Shown here: piece after piece, positions 57,300 to 61,077 of the stretch
How the letters are laid out: each line of letters opens with the position of its first letter
How positions within the stretch are numbered: position 1 is the first letter of the stretch
Origin: Tubiluchus corallicola
Lineage: Eukaryota; Priapulida; Priapulimorpha; Priapulimorphida; Tubiluchidae
Direction of reading: 5' to 3'
Assembly (NCBI GenBank): GCA_030141605.1
Contig: JAQGDQ010000235.1
Coordinates: forward strand, 250,001 to 311,077
DNA length: 61,077 bases
Notes under the pieces: model-generated
The model's database searches: none
The model's input: only the letters and a program-made list of their open reading frames with translations
What the model was told of the DNA's origin: nothing
Translations under genes and position numbers: made by a program

Positions 57300-60174
57300 T
57301 CTACAGTGTTTTACATGATCTGGGAAAGAAGTTTAAAAAAGTTAACATCGGGGCTGGATTGACTAACACATTTATTAAAACCTTGTACGAATTTAAGTAA
57401 ATTCTTAGGTTACGTAACCTTGTGAATTACACCGTAAGCCTAAGAACATTCTTATGTTAAATCTTTCGAATAAATAAATTCGAAAGAAACTTTTTGAAAC
57501 AACACCCCCCTCCCCCAGTCATATACTGTAAGTGTAATTCACCGTATAATTACACATTTCTAAAAAAATGTTCCATAGGCCCGAATAACAAATTTCATAT
57601 AAGTCTATTCAACACAAAGTGATGTTAAATGGAAACAGCTAGGCATAGCAGCAAAGTACAGATTCTCGCTCACTGAAGTTAATGCTACTGTGACTGATGC
57701 TGTTATTAGGATATTGAACTTATTAGTCACAAATCAATAATGGGCCAATATTGAATATAATGCTATTACTTGTTTTTATTTTTTTTGCTAATAAAAGGAT
57801 AAAAGATGGTTTTTTTATCCTTTAAACTATGCACCATCTAAATCTGTGAACCTGTATTATTTTAAGCATATTCATTTTTATGATGTATAACTTAGTAGTG
57901 ACATTAGTAGTGGCAAGTGTTTGTGATGCCCTGGGGCAAAAGAAATGGCGCTCTACCCTTTTAATATTTTGATCATTTGTTTCGTGGGTGAAACCAAAAG
58001 TTGTGGAAGATTTCACATCCATGAGACCACTTTCCTTTTTCAGCATAATGAGACAAAGTTGAACGAATTTCTTCTAAGAATCACCCTGAATATGATTTGG
58101 AGTACTGCACAAAAATAATCTTTTCTATACTTGGTCTAGCCAAAATTGCTCATTACACGACACACTCGTTTAACATTTTGCTCCAACATTAAAACATGCA
58201 AAGATTACGAAACATACAGAACACCGCAGTTTTTCACGATAGTACAACCAGCAATTAGAGAATATTGCCACTGTTTCTCTAAAATTTATCTATCTGCTAA
58301 ACCAAGCACTACTCGCAAGATGCTGCTAAGTAGCAACGTTAGCCTTTTTTGTAGGCTATACGTAGTAATTAAATAAGCTACGATGATCTGACTAGGCAAT
58401 TTTGCTGTAGTTTAAAAACTTTTGTTAATTGGTAATATCAGCTTAGTAATTAAGAATTAACAGTCATTAAACTCTAGAAGTTCGCTCCCTCTCACGCTTG
58501 CGTCTGGGGACGATTGCCCCCTGCCGCCACCCCCTTCTTACGCAATCTGTTTTGATGACAAATAAATATAATAAACAGGCCAGACCATGGAAATTTATCT
58601 GCAAGAAAGGGATCGGAAAGTTATTCTGGTAGTGTTAATATTGCCAAAATCAAGCCAGCCAAATAATTTTATTGCAGATATGCATGTGCTTTCATTAGGC
58701 TTCATAATTATCATCATCATCGTATAATTTCTGCTTATGTTACTTTACTATTTTATCATTTTGACAAGAAAATCAATGGTTAGGTGTAACTGAAGTGAGT
58801 ATAGTATCCAGAGTTCTGCAACTCAGCAACAGAAAAATAGTACTGACTCATTATGTCACATCATCTAAATTTGACAAAATCTGTATTACCTTCAGTTTTG
58901 ATACAGAGTTCAATTTAAAATTAGGCACAATTCAATATCTGTACAGCATATCTATTGCCTTGTATCAAGTTGTATCTAATTAAGTCTTTCAGTCTGTGTC
59001 GTATTTGATGCCAAACTTACAAGGTCATAAGCAGACATAATTACCAAGGCCGCGGTCAAGTCCGAGGCTGCTGCATAAAATTTGTGTTACTATTGCATTA
59101 GTGCATTTACCGGTCGCAGCTTCTACCTTTGGGAACAAATCGCCGTGGCTTTTTTGGTGCTGTAATGGTATTATGGTGTTGGGATTTTCTAATTATTTAA
59201 TAATGTATTTCAGGTTGTCTTCTGTTTGACTTTACATTGCTAACAAAAGCTTGTTAGTAACCATTGCATACAATCAAACGATAAAAATTGTTCAGTCGTT
59301 TTTAGACTGAATTTCTAAAACCAGTATCAATTCCTAAGAATTTTCTAATCAGCAAAATAGAAAAATTCTAAGGGTTGCCAACTTATTATTTGAAGGTAAC
59401 TATGTCAAGTCTAACAATTTGCTTCTAGAGATCTGATGCAAGCTGAATACACCCACCATGCAAGCGTTATGACACTCGTCATATTATTCCCACACAGTGA
59501 GGTCATCAATATTCGAACTCGAGACACCCTAAAACATCTAAAATGACAATTCGATGACTATATATGTAATAGACTGTACTAAAAGTGCTATTTTGGTCGC
59601 CATGTTGGGGAGGGAACAATAAAACTTTTAGGGCCATGCTGATTCTTATAGTACACAACATTTGAGTGTATTTATGCAGCATATTAGTGTGCATAAAGGG
59701 GACACAGATGATGCTCACCTGTTTTGCAAGGTGATTCAAATTACGTTAGATTAGGACTATTTATTTTACACTTATAATAGTTATTAGAATTTCCACTAAA
59801 ACAAACATGTAAAGGCAGAATTTTTAGCTTTAAAGTCTCAGGCAGGCCTTAAAAACACACTTTTTTTACAAAAATGAGAAGGAAACTCAACTGTTGTTTT
59901 GTTGGCCAAAGCTGATTATATACAGGGAATGAATATTTTATTTTATCAAAAAGATCAATTTTTTTCCAATGAACTTTTGCAATAGTAAGGAGTTTAATTT
60001 TATTACCAGTTTAATTGCTCTTTGCTGAACAATTTGAAGCTGCTTGCAAAGAAGCTTAGTCCTTGAGGATCAAGACCTGCTATCTTGTATGATCTAACTA
60101 AGATTCGCAAAAGGGATCACCTTGTACCTCCTATAATGTCGGAACACTTTGTTATGATTTTGGTTTTGTTTCAG
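57300..60174. other. Intron, no gene seen
   Basis: AT-rich intron. C-runs at 57506-57516 and near 58520-58535. A GTTCGAA-type motif near 59510 hints at a tRNA-derived SINE but is not enough to call. It ends with TTTTGGTTTTGTTTCAG. Confidence 0.4.
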
Positions 60175-60314
60175 ATTAAACTTTTAGCAGAAAAAGCTTT
60201 TACACAGAAAAAAGGTAAAAAATGGACACAGCAGGATATTATGGAGCTGCCACAAGACATTATGACAAAACTCCCACCACAGGTTTTTAAACAGATTAGC
60301 CAAGTAGATATGAG
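60175..60314 (+). CDS. Exon: helical region, part 10
   Basis: Phase 0-2 exon (GTTTTGTTTCAG|ATT ... ATGAG|GTTAGT), 46 complete codons. Contains 'WTQQDIMELPQDIMTKLPPQ' followed by 'VFKQISQVDM', echoing the 'LDDLLKLPPEIFKYL' motif of the exon at 30779. This repeat of a W/T-x-x-D-I-x-x-LP-x-x-I motif is the best internal evidence that the 3' half is built of short helical repeats. Confidence 0.83.
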
Positions 60315-60555
60315 GTTAGTAAACTGATTTTTCATTTATGTAAACAAGAAAATTTAATTGTGGTAATCTTTCCTATCGTTTGTCTTTCCAATTTGACTTT
60401 TCTTCACATTGTCAGTTTTTTATGATTTATTTGTTTTTTACAACCTGCCTGAAGTTCACTCCTTCAGGTTTTTAAATTTTATTTAGCTATCCAAACTGAT
60501 AAGGCAGTAGAGAAATGCTTTGATTTTCTGTTTTTTTTTTGTTTGTTTGTTTTAG

Positions 60556-60613
60556 GAAATTAAGCTCTGAATATCACGAGTGTATTGTGAATTTAAGCAG
60601 TGAAAGTATTTAA
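60556..60613 (+). CDS. Exon: possible terminal exon or start of a further exon
   Basis: Starts after GTTTGTTTTAG in phase 2: AG|G AAA TTA AGC ... reads 'KLSSEYHECIVNLSSESI' and stops at TAA (60611-60613). With this exon all 25 exons form one frame. A donor-like GTATTT at 60606 (after GAAA) lies just before the stop, so the exon may instead end at 60605 and the gene continue beyond the window. No clear AATAAA follows. The C-terminus is not hydrophobic, so no GPI or membrane anchor would be present if it ended here. Confidence 0.55.
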
Positions 60614-61077
60614 ATGATTGGCTTTAAATTGATAATTCTTGTAAGCTTATAATATTGTTAATAATATTGTGCAGGACATTTTGCCTATAGGGTCTTAGGA
60701 AATCAAATGCTATTCGTAATTATATTAAATAGTCATTTTTAATGAACAAATTCTGTTACAGCACTTTTATTTGAATGATAGACAAAGGATTTTTTTCATG
60801 TAAAAATGATATATTGTGTCTATGCATACTGGTAGGTTAGCTAACTCTGCCCTTGTGAATGGAATATTTTTTGTTTTTTTAAAATGTTTGAGCTTGTGCA
60901 GATTTAAACAAGGACACTATCACTATATCAACAACAGAATCTACAAAAAAAAATAGGCAGGAGAGCAAGGGCAGCTGAAAACCCCAATTCACTGTACTTT
61001 TACTTTTATATAGAAAACAACGACAAAGTAATTAAAATATGTGCATAATTATTGATGAATATTACATTTTTACAATA
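60614..61077. other. 3' untranslated region or intron
   Basis: AT-rich, no recognised feature. ATTAAA occurs at about 60723 and 61033 but no strong polyadenylation signal. Confidence 0.4.

Noticed and set aside
59440-59530. Possible tRNA-derived SINE or tRNA (GTTCGAA box-B-like motif on the minus strand)
   Set aside because: No convincing box A, cloverleaf, poly-A tail or target duplication found.

Overview
This is an AT-rich, intron-rich stretch of an invertebrate animal nuclear genome. Evidence for that is GT-AG introns of 78 bp to about 11 kb, animal-type retroelements, pogo/Tigger and P-type DNA transposons, and abundant microsatellites. The phylum cannot be fixed from the sequence.

The window is almost entirely one gene on the + strand. 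Neither its first exon nor (probably) its true 3' end is clearly inside. I could place 25 exons (23 with fair support, two weak) between 1578 and 60613. Joined, they keep one frame for about 1,144 residues. The 5' half is a string of small extracellular cysteine-rich modules, each on one exon bounded by phase-1 introns: six lustrin-type modules of six cysteines (1578, 2322, 4313, 9547, 11194, 16882), one unusual eight-cysteine module (18758), a Kunitz/BPTI module (20849), and short linker exons (23083, 26793, 27618, 29493). At a 13-nt microexon (29757) the phase register changes. The 3' half (30779 onward) is helical, leucine-rich and almost cysteine-free, with repeated 'LPPEIF / LPPQVF' type motifs, resembling the stereocilin/otoancorin/mesothelin superfamily. 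I infer a secreted or cell-surface matrix or adhesion protein with protease-inhibitor-like modules on an alpha-helical scaffold. The mesothelin-like call is family resemblance only and was not searched.

The introns are a graveyard of mobile elements. Minus-strand (antisense to the gene): a zinc-knuckle LINE (4740-7810), a Ty3/gypsy pol/gag relic (11775-14050), RT pieces at 23520-24305, LINE pieces at 32890-37040, a second gypsy relic (37813-39800), and a P-element/THAP9-like transposase fossil (about 54000-56400). Plus-strand: a BEL/Pao RT relic (17790-18440), a LINE tail (24306-25312) and pogo/Tigger copies (14056-15747). Short TIR elements lie at 3805-4134 and 48274-49108. All carry stops or frameshifts. 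No second host gene, rRNA, tRNA or CRISPR was recognised.

Most notable points: the module combination itself; a perfectly adjacent tandem duplication of a lustrin exon plus its intron that leaves an orphan splice acceptor; the microexon phase switch; and an ATGA stop-start overlap in one LINE.
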